Notes under the pieces: model-generated
Databases searched by the model: none
Told to the model about the DNA's origin: nothing
Seen by the model: only the letters and a program-made list of their open reading frames with translations
Shown: positions 8,900 through 17,500 of the stretch, piece after piece
Layout: each line of letters starts with the position of its first letter
Numbering within the stretch: position 1 is the stretch's first letter
Made by a program: the position numbers and the translations under genes
Source of the DNA: Planctomycetota bacterium
GTDB lineage: Bacteria; Planctomycetota; UBA8742; UBA2392
Direction: 5' to 3'
NCBI GenBank assembly: GCA_019636195.1
Contig: JAHBYA010000012.1
Location: forward strand, 62,001 to 126,000
DNA length: 64,000 bases

Positions 8900-11800
8900 C
8901 TACTCCCATTCCTTGATCTGGGCCTTGATGGCCTTGATGGCCAGCCGCCGGGACAGCGTGCTTTCGGCCTTCTCAAGCGCTTCGTACACGCCCAGCGCCG
9001 CGTACAGGCTCTCGACGCTCACCCAGCGCAGGCCCTCGCGCCAGTGAAGCGCGGCGTACTCTTCAAGGTCAACCCGCTGGCCCTTGTTCAGAGCGTACTC
9101 AAGCATGACCACCGCCCACTCGTCGATGCCGCAGTGCGCATACCAGCGCCCCAGCAGCACTGCCAGTTCGGGGTCAAGCTCGTCCTCCTGCCATGGCAGC
9201 GCCTCAAACAGCGCAGGCAGTCTTCGTTCAAACTCATCGTAGGCAGCGGGACGGCTGAAATCTTCCACCATCACGGACCCGCCGTCTGCGGCCACGACCA
9301 CACGCGCGTCGGTGGGCACCTGCCCCGCATCCAGCATCACCGTGGGTAGAGAAATCCAGGCCGCAACCGATTCGCGGCGCCGCACATCATACATGCGGCG
9401 GCGATTGTCGGCGGCGGCGGTCAAAATGTAGCCGCCATCCGTGGTGAAACGCAGGCCGTAAAGGTCGCCCGAGTGCAGCTTGACGGACGTGAGCTGCCGC
9501 AGTGTTGCCACGTCCCACACTTGCAGCGTGCCCCCGTCGTGGCCGCTTGCCACCAGCGTGCCATCGGGCGAAAACGCCGCCGAAAGCAGCCCCAGCCCGG
9601 GCTCGCCCCCGACAAAGCGGCCAGCCAGCGTGAGATCGCTTGCGTTGAGCATGACCAGCGGGCCTTCTTCAAGACCGCAAAGCAGCTTGGTGCCGTCGGG
9701 TGAGTAGCGCAGCATGCGCACAGCGCTGTCAATGGTGACCGGGCCCAGCCGCACCTCAAGCTCGGGGGACAGCAGCAGCACCTTGCCGTTGGAAGTCGCA
9801 ACGGCCACCGTGCCGCCGTCCGGCGAAATCGCGCACGTCCAGGTGGGCCCGTGGTCGCTGCGCCACTCGTGCAGCACCTTCGCCTCTTCCACATCCCAGA
9901 CCTTGAGCATGCCTTCGCGGCCCGCGGTGATAGCGCGCGTGGCGCCCGGGAACAGTTGCAGGTCCTGCGTGGCGGCAGTGTGCCCGCCCATGAACGCCAG
10001 GTGCGCCGCAGAGCGCAGGTGCCACACCTGCAGGCCCTTGCTGCCGCCGCTGCCGAATGCCAGTTCGCCGTCTTCGCTGAATTGCAGGCGCATCACAAAG
10101 TCAGTGCGCGGATTCACCAGGCCGCGGACTTCGCCATCCATGTTCGTGTTCCAGAGCTTGATGCGCCGCGCGTCGTTGGCGGTCACCAGCAGCGGGTGGT
10201 ACGGGTGCCACTCGAGCGCGGAAATGTCCGTTTCTTCCTTCCAGACGCGCTTGGTGACGCCGGTGCGCGTGTCGCAAATGCGCACATAACCGTCGGCCTG
10301 CCCCACTGCGAAGTAGCGGTCATCAGGGCTGCGCCGCAAGCACCACGCCGCGCCGGTAAGCCGCAACAGGTAGGTCTTGTGCTGGCTGTTGTGCAGGTCC
10401 CAGAAGTGGACGTTGCCCTCGGTGTCGCTGGTAAAGCAGTTGCCTTCGTTCGTGAAAAAGATGCCGCTCACCGGCGCGTCGTGCGTGGCGTTGAACAGTT
10501 GCTTGCCCGTCTCAAGGCTCCAGATGTACATCATGCGGTCGCCGCCGCCGCTGGCGACAAGCTTGCCACTGGGCGCGAAGATCAGCGCCGTGACAGCCAC
10601 CGCATGGCTGCCCTCGGGAATCTGGTGGGCCTCGATCACGCGTTTGCATTCGCCCGTCTTGAGGTCCCAGATGCGCACCGTGCGGTCCCATGAGCCGGAG
10701 GCCAGCAATGTACCGTCGGGCGAAACCGCCATCGACGCGATCGGGCCGGTGTGGCCCTTGAGCGCGGGCAGGTCTTCGTCAGCGACAAAGTCATATCGGT
10801 AGATGTTGGTATCGACGCAACCCATGCACAGCAGCGCCGTGCCGGGCACAAACACCATGGCCTTGATCTCCGGAAACGTCTCATGAAAGAAGAAGTGCCG
10901 CCCGCTGCGCGCATCCCAGACGCGCAAGCCGCCGTAGCTGGGCGCGGTTGCCAGCAGGCGACCGTTGGGAGAGAATGCCATCGCGCGCGTCGGCGAGTCG
11001 TCGGTGTGAAAGCGGCGCAACTCAGTGCCGTCTTCCAGCCACCACAGCCGCAACTGGCTGTCGTCGCCGCACGACAGCAGGCGCTTGCCGTCAGCGTGAA
11101 ACGCCACAGCCGCCGTGGTGCTGAAGTGCCCGTTGATCTTGCGTATCACGGCGCCGTCCGCAGTCTGGTACAGCGTCGTCGGGTGGTCCACAGAGCCCGC
11201 AACCAGCACTTCGCCGTCCGCCGAGACCGCCAGTGAAACAATGCGGCGTTCCTCGCCCCGGAACTCACCCAGACGTTCGCCGGTCAGGCCAAAGTGCCGC
11301 GCCAGCCCGCGTGAGCCTGCACACCACAACGCCTTGCTGTCCGGGTCAAATGCCAGGGCCGTTGGAAAGTTGACGCCGTCAAACTCAAAGGACCTCGTGA
11401 CTTCGCCCGCCGGCGTCAATACATGCAGGCCGCGCTTGCCGTCCGCCACCACAAGTACCGTGCCGTCCGGCGACAGGACCATTGCCGCAGCGGACGCGGG
11501 CAGCTCGGTCCGGTACTGCTCCAGCCCCGTCTCCGGGTTCCAGCCGCGCACCGTGTTGTCCCGCGCCGCCGAGATCACGAAGTCTTTCGTGAAGGCAAGC
11601 GCCACCACGCGGTCTGTATGGCCCCACATGGTGTGCAGAAGCTGCCCCGTCTCGACCTGCCAGATCCGCACCGATGCATCCGCTCCGGCGCTTGCCAGCC
11701 GCTTACCGTCGGGTGAAAACGCCACCGCCAGCACGGGGCCGCGGTGGCCCTCAAGCACCCGCACGCGCCTCCAGTCTTCAAAGTCGAAAAGTGCGGCGCC

Positions 11801-14560
11801 GGCTTCACCTGCCAGCGCGACCGTGCGGCCGTCACTGTGCAGGGCCATGTGCGACAGGTCGCCGAAGTCGCCGCCGCCGTATTCCATGACTGCCGGCGGA
11901 GCGTTGCCGTACGTTGTGGACAAGCAAGCCTCCACAGCAAACGTGGACATGCCCACATCCTGCAGCGCCTTGCGGGCGGCCTTGTACTTTTCGCGGGCTT
12001 GCTCCCAGGCTTCGGCGCTTGCCAGCGACTCGCCGCTGCTCATCAGGCTCTCAGCCAGCCGGACCTGTGATTCGCGCTCGGCTTTGCGGGCTCGCTCGGC
12101 CTCGGTGATTGCGCGGCCTTCGCTTTCCTCTGCAGCCTTGCGCGCGCTGTTGGCGATTTCGGTCTGGCGCACGGCCTCAGTGCGTTGCTGGTTGGCGATT
12201 TCGGTCTGGCGCTCTGCTTCGTTGCGTTGCTCGGTGGCAATGCGTGACTGCCGCTCGGCCTCGCGCTTCTGGACTTCGGCGATCTCGCGTTGCTTGTCTG
12301 CCTCCTGCCGCTGCTGCTCGGCGAACTCGCGTTGCTTGTCCGCTTCCTGCCGCTGCTGCTCGGCGGTTTCCTTCTGGGCGACGGCCTCGGCGCGGCTTGC
12401 GTTCAGGTTGATCACGAACCAGCTGACCAGCGCCACCATCATCGCCATTGCAACCACGATCGTGGCAACCAGCGACTTGTTCTTGCGGTAAAACAGGCGC
12501 AGGTAGTGAAACGTGCCGGGAGCGCGCGCCACGATCGGCTCGCCGCGGGCAAACGCCTCAAGGTCGCGCTGCATCGCGACTGCCGTCGGGTAACGCTCGC
12601 CGGGCAGCTTGCTGGTGGCGACCTTGATGACCGTCTCAAGGTCCTTGGGAACGGCGCGATTGATCTGGCGCACGTTCTTTGGCTCTTCCTGCAGCACCTG
12701 CTGCATCAGGCGCGCTTCAGAGTCTCCGTCAAACATCGGCGCCAGTGCCGCCAGCTCATACAGCGTGGCGCCAAGACTGTAGATGTCCGCCGTCTCCTTG
12801 ATCTCCAGCATCTGGTGCTGCAACTGCTCCGGCGGCATGTAGCGCAGCGTGCCCAGCACCTTCACGCTGCTCATGGTCAGTGCCACGCTCTGGTCCTGCA
12901 TCTGGGCCAGCCCAAGGTCCATGATGATCGCGCGCGATCCGTCGGTCGTGAGCATGATGTTGCCGGGCTTGAGGTCGCGGTGGATGATCCCGTGGCTGTG
13001 CAGGTGTGCCACGCCCGCTGCCGCCTGCCCCACGATCTCGGCAAGGCGCACATAATAATCCTTACCCTTGTCGCGGCTGATGACAGCCGTGCCCTTGCTC
13101 AACTTGGGCACATTCAAGCCCATGTCGGCGGGGTGTTTTTCGGCGCGGCTTTGGCCCGCGCTGCTGATGGCCTTCAGCAAGTCGCGGTCGCGAAACTCGC
13201 CGGACTTGTCGCGGTGCTGGGTCAGCACGCCGTACACGCCGGCGAGGTCGCTGCCTTCGACGTACTCCATCGCGTAGTAGTAGCGGTCGCCGTCCTGGCC
13301 CGCAGCCAGCACCTTGATCACGTTCGCGTGGTCGCACCGCGCCAGCGCCGAGATCTCACGCTTGAAGCGCGCCACCGCAATCGGGTCGCCGCTTACCCCC
13401 GGCGGCAGAACCTTCAACGCCACCACACGCTTCAGGCTCCCCTGCCGCGCCTTGTACACGATTCCCATGCCGCCGCGGCCCAGCTCGCCCAGGATCTCGA
13501 AGTCACCGATCCACTCCGCCGCAGCGCCGCCGGGCACGGCTTGGCCAAGGCCCGCTTCACTGTCCGGCGCTTCGCCCGCGTTGTCGATGTCACCCGCGCT
13601 CACCTGCTGCCCGCTTACCCGCGTCAGCAGCGCCGCCAGTTCTTCGGTCGGGTTGTGGCTGGTCAGACGCGCCCCGGAGTCATAGTCCAGGTACTCGACG
13701 TTCTTGACACCCACCTGCTCGGTCTTGCCGCGACGCACACCCACCTTGTTCAAAAAGCCCACGCGGTCGCGCTCAAGCTCGTCCAGCTCGTACACCAGCA
13801 GCGGGTGCAGCCTTACCCGCACGTTGCGCCCCACCAGCAGCAATTGTCCAGCCGGGATGTGCGTATCCGCCTCGCGATTCTCGTCGTCAAACGGCACGTG
13901 GATGCCGTCGCCGCGCAGCACCTCGTAGCGACGCACCGTGCGGCTGCTGCGCGTGTCAATCACGTCGCGCGCCACACAGAACATCAGGCCTTCAAAGGGG
14001 TTTAATGCTTCGAACCCTTCCAGCATCGCCGCCACCAGCAGCGGCGACGCTTCACTGTAAAAGGCCTGCGTGCGCTGGCCCCCGTGGCCGACCTCGGCGT
14101 TGCGGTAGCCGACAATCGCGTCAAACAGGTCCAGCACGCTTACGTTGCTGCGGTTGTCTTCCTTGTCCTGGGCTTTGGCCGCAAAGCGGATAAACGCCGT
14201 GCAGGCAGGCCGCGGTGCGCGCTCGGTCAGGCGCTTGCCCACCCCCGACAGCGGCAGCAGGCCCGCATCCGGGCGGCCTCCCAGCCAGTTCGAGATCTCG
14301 CGCAAAAGGTTCAGCCAGTGCCCGGTGCTGGGACGCGCAAGGTTCTCGATCACCTTGTTCAGCTTGGGCTCTTTGGCCCCGTCCTGCAGGTACACCGCCA
14401 CCAGGCTGGCCGCCGTCAGCTTCAGTGATGCTTCAAAAAAGTAGTACGCGCCAAGGTGCGCGCCCTCGGGCGACTTTGCGTTCAGGGCACGCCGCAGCGC
14501 CTGCGCCAGCGGCAACGGCAGCAGAGGTAACAGCGACGCGGCTTTGGTCGGGTCGTACAT
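8900..14560 (-). CDS. Membrane Ser/Thr protein kinase with C-terminal WD40 propellers (copy 1)
   Basis: A 1886-residue protein. Residues 1-350 form a helical N-terminal domain I cannot name. The kinase domain is at about 354-670: glycine loop GRGGMG (361-366), Lys383 in ALKVL, HRDLKPGN with Asp529, and DLG (548-550) in place of DFG. A non-conserved insert of roughly 60 residues lies before the catalytic loop. One TM helix follows (about 697-718), then a coiled coil of 14-residue repeats, then many WD40 repeats (about 900-1750; SPDGTLLASGSWDRTVRIWD type). The expected topology is kinase inside, propellers outside. The ATG directly abuts the stop of the upstream paralogue (TGA-ATG), so translation is probably coupled. 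The first 1877 bp match that paralogue base for base as far as I compared. Confidence 0.93.
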   Translation of the reverse strand: MYDPTKAASLLPLLPLPLAQALRRALNAKSPEGAHLGAYYFFEASLKLTAASLVAVYLQDGAKEPKLNKVIENLARPSTGHWLNLLREISNWLGGRPDAGLLPLSGVGKRLTERAPRPACTAFIRFAAKAQDKEDNRSNVSVLDLFDAIVGYRNAEVGHGGQRTQAFYSEASPLLVAAMLEGFEALNPFEGLMFCVARDVIDTRSSRTVRRYEVLRGDGIHVPFDDENREADTHIPAGQLLLVGRNVRVRLHPLLVYELDELERDRVGFLNKVGVRRGKTEQVGVKNVEYLDYDSGARLTSHNPTEELAALLTRVSGQQVSAGDIDNAGEAPDSEAGLGQAVPGGAAAEWIGDFEILGELGRGGMGIVYKARQGSLKRVVALKVLPPGVSGDPIAVARFKREISALARCDHANVIKVLAAGQDGDRYYYAMEYVEGSDLAGVYGVLTQHRDKSGEFRDRDLLKAISSAGQSRAEKHPADMGLNVPKLSKGTAVISRDKGKDYYVRLAEIVGQAAAGVAHLHSHGIIHRDLKPGNIMLTTDGSRAIIMDLGLAQMQDQSVALTMSSVKVLGTLRYMPPEQLQHQMLEIKETADIYSLGATLYELAALAPMFDGDSEARLMQQVLQEEPKNVRQINRAVPKDLETVIKVATSKLPGERYPTAVAMQRDLEAFARGEPIVARAPGTFHYLRLFYRKNKSLVATIVVAMAMMVALVSWFVINLNASRAEAVAQKETAEQQRQEADKQREFAEQQRQEADKQREIAEVQKREAERQSRIATEQRNEAERQTEIANQQRTEAVRQTEIANSARKAAEESEGRAITEAERARKAERESQVRLAESLMSSGESLASAEAWEQAREKYKAARKALQDVGMSTFAVEACLSTTYGNAPPAVMEYGGGDFGDLSHMALHSDGRTVALAGEAGAALFDFEDWRRVRVLEGHRGPVLAVAFSPDGKRLASAGADASVRIWQVETGQLLHTMWGHTDRVVALAFTKDFVISAARDNTVRGWNPETGLEQYRTELPASAAAMVLSPDGTVLVVADGKRGLHVLTPAGEVTRSFEFDGVNFPTALAFDPDSKALWCAGSRGLARHFGLTGERLGEFRGEERRIVSLAVSADGEVLVAGSVDHPTTLYQTADGAVIRKINGHFSTTAAVAFHADGKRLLSCGDDSQLRLWWLEDGTELRRFHTDDSPTRAMAFSPNGRLLATAPSYGGLRVWDARSGRHFFFHETFPEIKAMVFVPGTALLCMGCVDTNIYRYDFVADEDLPALKGHTGPIASMAVSPDGTLLASGSWDRTVRIWDLKTGECKRVIEAHQIPEGSHAVAVTALIFAPSGKLVASGGGDRMMYIWSLETGKQLFNATHDAPVSGIFFTNEGNCFTSDTEGNVHFWDLHNSQHKTYLLRLTGAAWCLRRSPDDRYFAVGQADGYVRICDTRTGVTKRVWKEETDISALEWHPYHPLLVTANDARRIKLWNTNMDGEVRGLVNPRTDFVMRLQFSEDGELAFGSGGSKGLQVWHLRSAAHLAFMGGHTAATQDLQLFPGATRAITAGREGMLKVWDVEEAKVLHEWRSDHGPTWTCAISPDGGTVAVATSNGKVLLLSPELEVRLGPVTIDSAVRMLRYSPDGTKLLCGLEEGPLVMLNASDLTLAGRFVGGEPGLGLLSAAFSPDGTLVASGHDGGTLQVWDVATLRQLTSVKLHSGDLYGLRFTTDGGYILTAAADNRRRMYDVRRRESVAAWISLPTVMLDAGQVPTDARVVVAADGGSVMVEDFSRPAAYDEFERRLPALFEALPWQEDELDPELAVLLGRWYAHCGIDEWAVVMLEYALNKGQRVDLEEYAALHWREGLRWVSVESLYAALGVYEALEKAESTLSRRLAIKAIKAQIKEWE
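12152..12361 (-). repeat. Five 14-residue coiled-coil repeats encoded in kinase copy 1
   Basis: Residues 734-803 are five 14-residue units of the pattern EQQRQEADKQREFA, EVQKREAERQSRIA and so on, i.e. two heptads each (42 bp per unit). They follow the TM helix directly and should form a long rod between the membrane and the WD40 propellers. Copy 2 has a comparable but diverged set near 17840-18040. Confidence 0.8.
12684..14560 (-). repeat. 1877-bp direct repeat, unit A (identical to 18357-20233)
   Basis: This block encodes the N-terminal domain and most of the kinase domain of copy 1. It matches 18357-20233 at a constant offset of 5673 bp. Every segment I aligned, and the translations in several frames, are identical. 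Identity ends abruptly at the ATG on one side and at 12683/18356 on the other, where the proteins drop to roughly three-quarters similar. Confidence 0.9.
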
Positions 14561-17500
14561 TCAGTCGCCCGATTTGAGCGAATTCTCCAGCAAACTCAAC
14601 ATCTGCCGCGCGAGAGTCAGGTAGCACCGCATCTCCGTTTCGCTGCCTGCCTCCACGCGTTCCATGGACTGGCGCGCCTCGCGGGCCCACTCATGGCTCC
14701 GGATGCGTCTTGCCAGGCGCCAACTTGATTGCGCGAAAGCAAGTTCCGGGAACTCGGTCGCACCCGCATTTCGGGCCGAGCGCAGGAATGGCGCGCCCCA
14801 ATAGTCGTACTGCCTGAATGCAAAGTACTCGCCAAGCCGCGCCACCAGTTCAGGTGAAGGCCCCCGTGCCTGCATCTGGCTGCGCACGGCGTGAAGACGG
14901 GCGTCCCACGCTTCAAGGACAGCCACGCGTCCGGGCAACTCAATGAACAGCGTGCCCTGGTCGCCGCCTGAGGCAATCAACCCGGCGTCAGGGCGAACTG
15001 CGATGCAATACAGTTCGCGACTGACGAACTGCCAGCCCGCGATTTCTTCGCCGCGCTCAAGGTCCACCATTCGGCGCCAGCCATCGTTCGAGACGGTAAA
15101 TGCGAACCTGGGGTCGCCACCGACGGCAATGGCCGAAACTCTTGAACGATGGCAGTGAAGACTGGCGTGCAAGCGACCCGTCGCGTTCGACCACACGCGC
15201 ACGTGGCCGTCAAAATGGCCCGTGACAATCCAACGCCCGTCCGGTGAGTACGCCGCGCAGCACACGAGTGAGCTGGTGGGCCCGCCCGTCAGGGGCGTCC
15301 GGATCGTGCAGCTTTCAAGGTCAATGATGCGGATTGCCCCCGCCGCCGAACCGTACAGAAGTTCGCGCCCGTCGTGGCTGAAGCAGATGGCGTCGGCGCT
15401 CCATTCAAACTGCCAGTCCTTGTCTTTCCAACGCACGGTCTTGCCGGTGTCGGCGTCCATCAGGATCAACGCCTCGCTGTGCTGAAAGACCAACAGGTCA
15501 CGCGCCGGGCTTACGGCCATCGACAGACCCTCAAGATCCTCGCCCATCTGCCGCTTCCACGTGGACTTGTCTTGAAGCGGGTCCCACAGACGCACGCCCT
15601 GCTTTTCATCGGCAACGAAAAGCTTGTCGCCCTGCGCGTTGAACGTCATCGCGAGAATGCGGCCCGTGGCCACTTTCTGTTCGGCCAGCAGCATGCCGCT
15701 TTCACAGCACCAGAACTCGACGCCGCCGTCGGCGTTACCCATCGCCAGCATGCGCCCGCCCGGCGAGATGGCTGTTGCAGTCACCGCAGAGTTTTTGCTG
15801 CGATACTGGTCAAAGGTTGCGACGTCGGGTGAGGCGCCGGTCGTGAACAAGTGCGCGCGGCCTGACTGTGTACCTGCTATCACGCCTATGCCGTTGCCCA
15901 GCCATGCCGCGCACATCGTGACGCTGCCGGCATGCAGGACGCTTGCAGGCTCCCAGCCGTCCTTCCACTCCCAGGTGCGGAGGTAGCCGTCGTAGCTTGA
16001 GGTCGCGAGCCTGTCGCCGCGGACATTCGCGGCCAGCGCGATTACCTCGCCGCTGAAAGGCCGCATGCTATGGGCCGGCAGCACCTGCGGTGCACCCGTG
16101 CCCAGTTTCCATGTCGTAATGCTGCCGCCCGTGTCGCCAACAACAGCCGTGTTGCCCGTGCCGAACGCGAGCCGGTGCGGCGAACTTTTGAAACCGATCA
16201 AACGGTCCTGTACTTCCCCGTCTTCAATGCTGAAGCGTATGACCAGGCCCGCAGAGTAGCCTGTCAGCACCGACTTTCCGTCGCCGCTGATCACCATACT
16301 GACTACTTGTCCGACACCGCGGTCAGGCTTGAATTTCTGCAGCACCTGCCCTGTATCGTGCCGGACAACCTGGACCGCATTGCTTTCCACAACTCCTGCG
16401 ACAAGGGAGCCGTCCCGCGAGAAGACCGCGTTGTGCACGGGCGGCGACTTTGACAGCGTGCGCTCAGTGAACGTGTCTCCCACGATGTCATAGACCGCAT
16501 GCTCGCCGTTGGATGAGTATGAGTTCAGCCTGCGGCTGCCGGGCGCGAATGCGATTGCGGACTGCGTGATACTGTATGCGCGATACAGCATGCGCCCGGT
16601 CGGAATCTCCCAGACGCACATGAAGCCGTCTGTCCCCAGGGTCGCCGCCATGCCGCCGTTGTCACTGATCGCCAACCCGGTTACATCGGCCCCGTGTCCG
16701 ACTACGTCGTGCAACAGTTTGCCTGCTGCCAGGTCCACAAGCTGCGGCTGCCCACCACCACCGACAATGATCAACCGGCCGGCATCAGGCAGGTACGCCA
16801 TGTCAGTGCATACACGTGTCACCGCGCCCGTGACAACTGTGGTGGCACCGCTGTCCGTGTCCAGAAGCAACAGTTCCTTGTCAGTCGCGGCAAACAGTGA
16901 CGATCCGCCGGAGGCGCCGTAAATCGCCGTGGCACGATCGACCTTGATCACGCGCGAACGTGAGAGATCAACCGGGTCGAACACCTGAATGCCTGCCTGA
17001 TACATGGATACGTACAGCATCCCGTCTGCGCCCCAGACGGCACCCAACAGCTCTTCGAACTCTTTGGCCGGCTTGCGGTGGGCAAGCTCGTTGCCCTTCA
17101 GGTCATACACATGGGCGGCGCCGTTGTACGCACAAACAGCGACCCGGGCCGAGTCCGGGGCAAAAGCAATGCGCGAGTAGCCCGCAGACTGATAGTCCTT
17201 GCGGAACAGCATCTGGCGCGAAGGCAGATCCCACACAATCAGTCGGCTGCTTTCGAGACTCGCAAGCGTGCGCCCGTCAGGCGCAAGCTTCATCGTGGCA
17301 AGCATGAAGTCGTGGCCCCACAGCTCGCCCAGCAGGCTGTCATCCTTCGCCGACCACAATTTGAGCACGCCGCCCTCACCGCCCGTTATCACGGTCTCGC
17401 CGTCGGGAGTAAGCGCGAGCACCGTACATACACCGCCATGACGTTGTACGCTGCGCACTTCGCGCCACTCCGCTATGTCCCATACCAGGTAGCCGTAGCT

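Noticed and set aside
12290..14005. Long open frame of 571 codons on the plus strand opposite the kinase gene
   Set aside because: It is antisense to an intact kinase domain. Its Ala/Val/His/Arg-rich translation is the usual shadow in GC-rich DNA, and it is repeated at 18488-19678 only because the DNA is duplicated.
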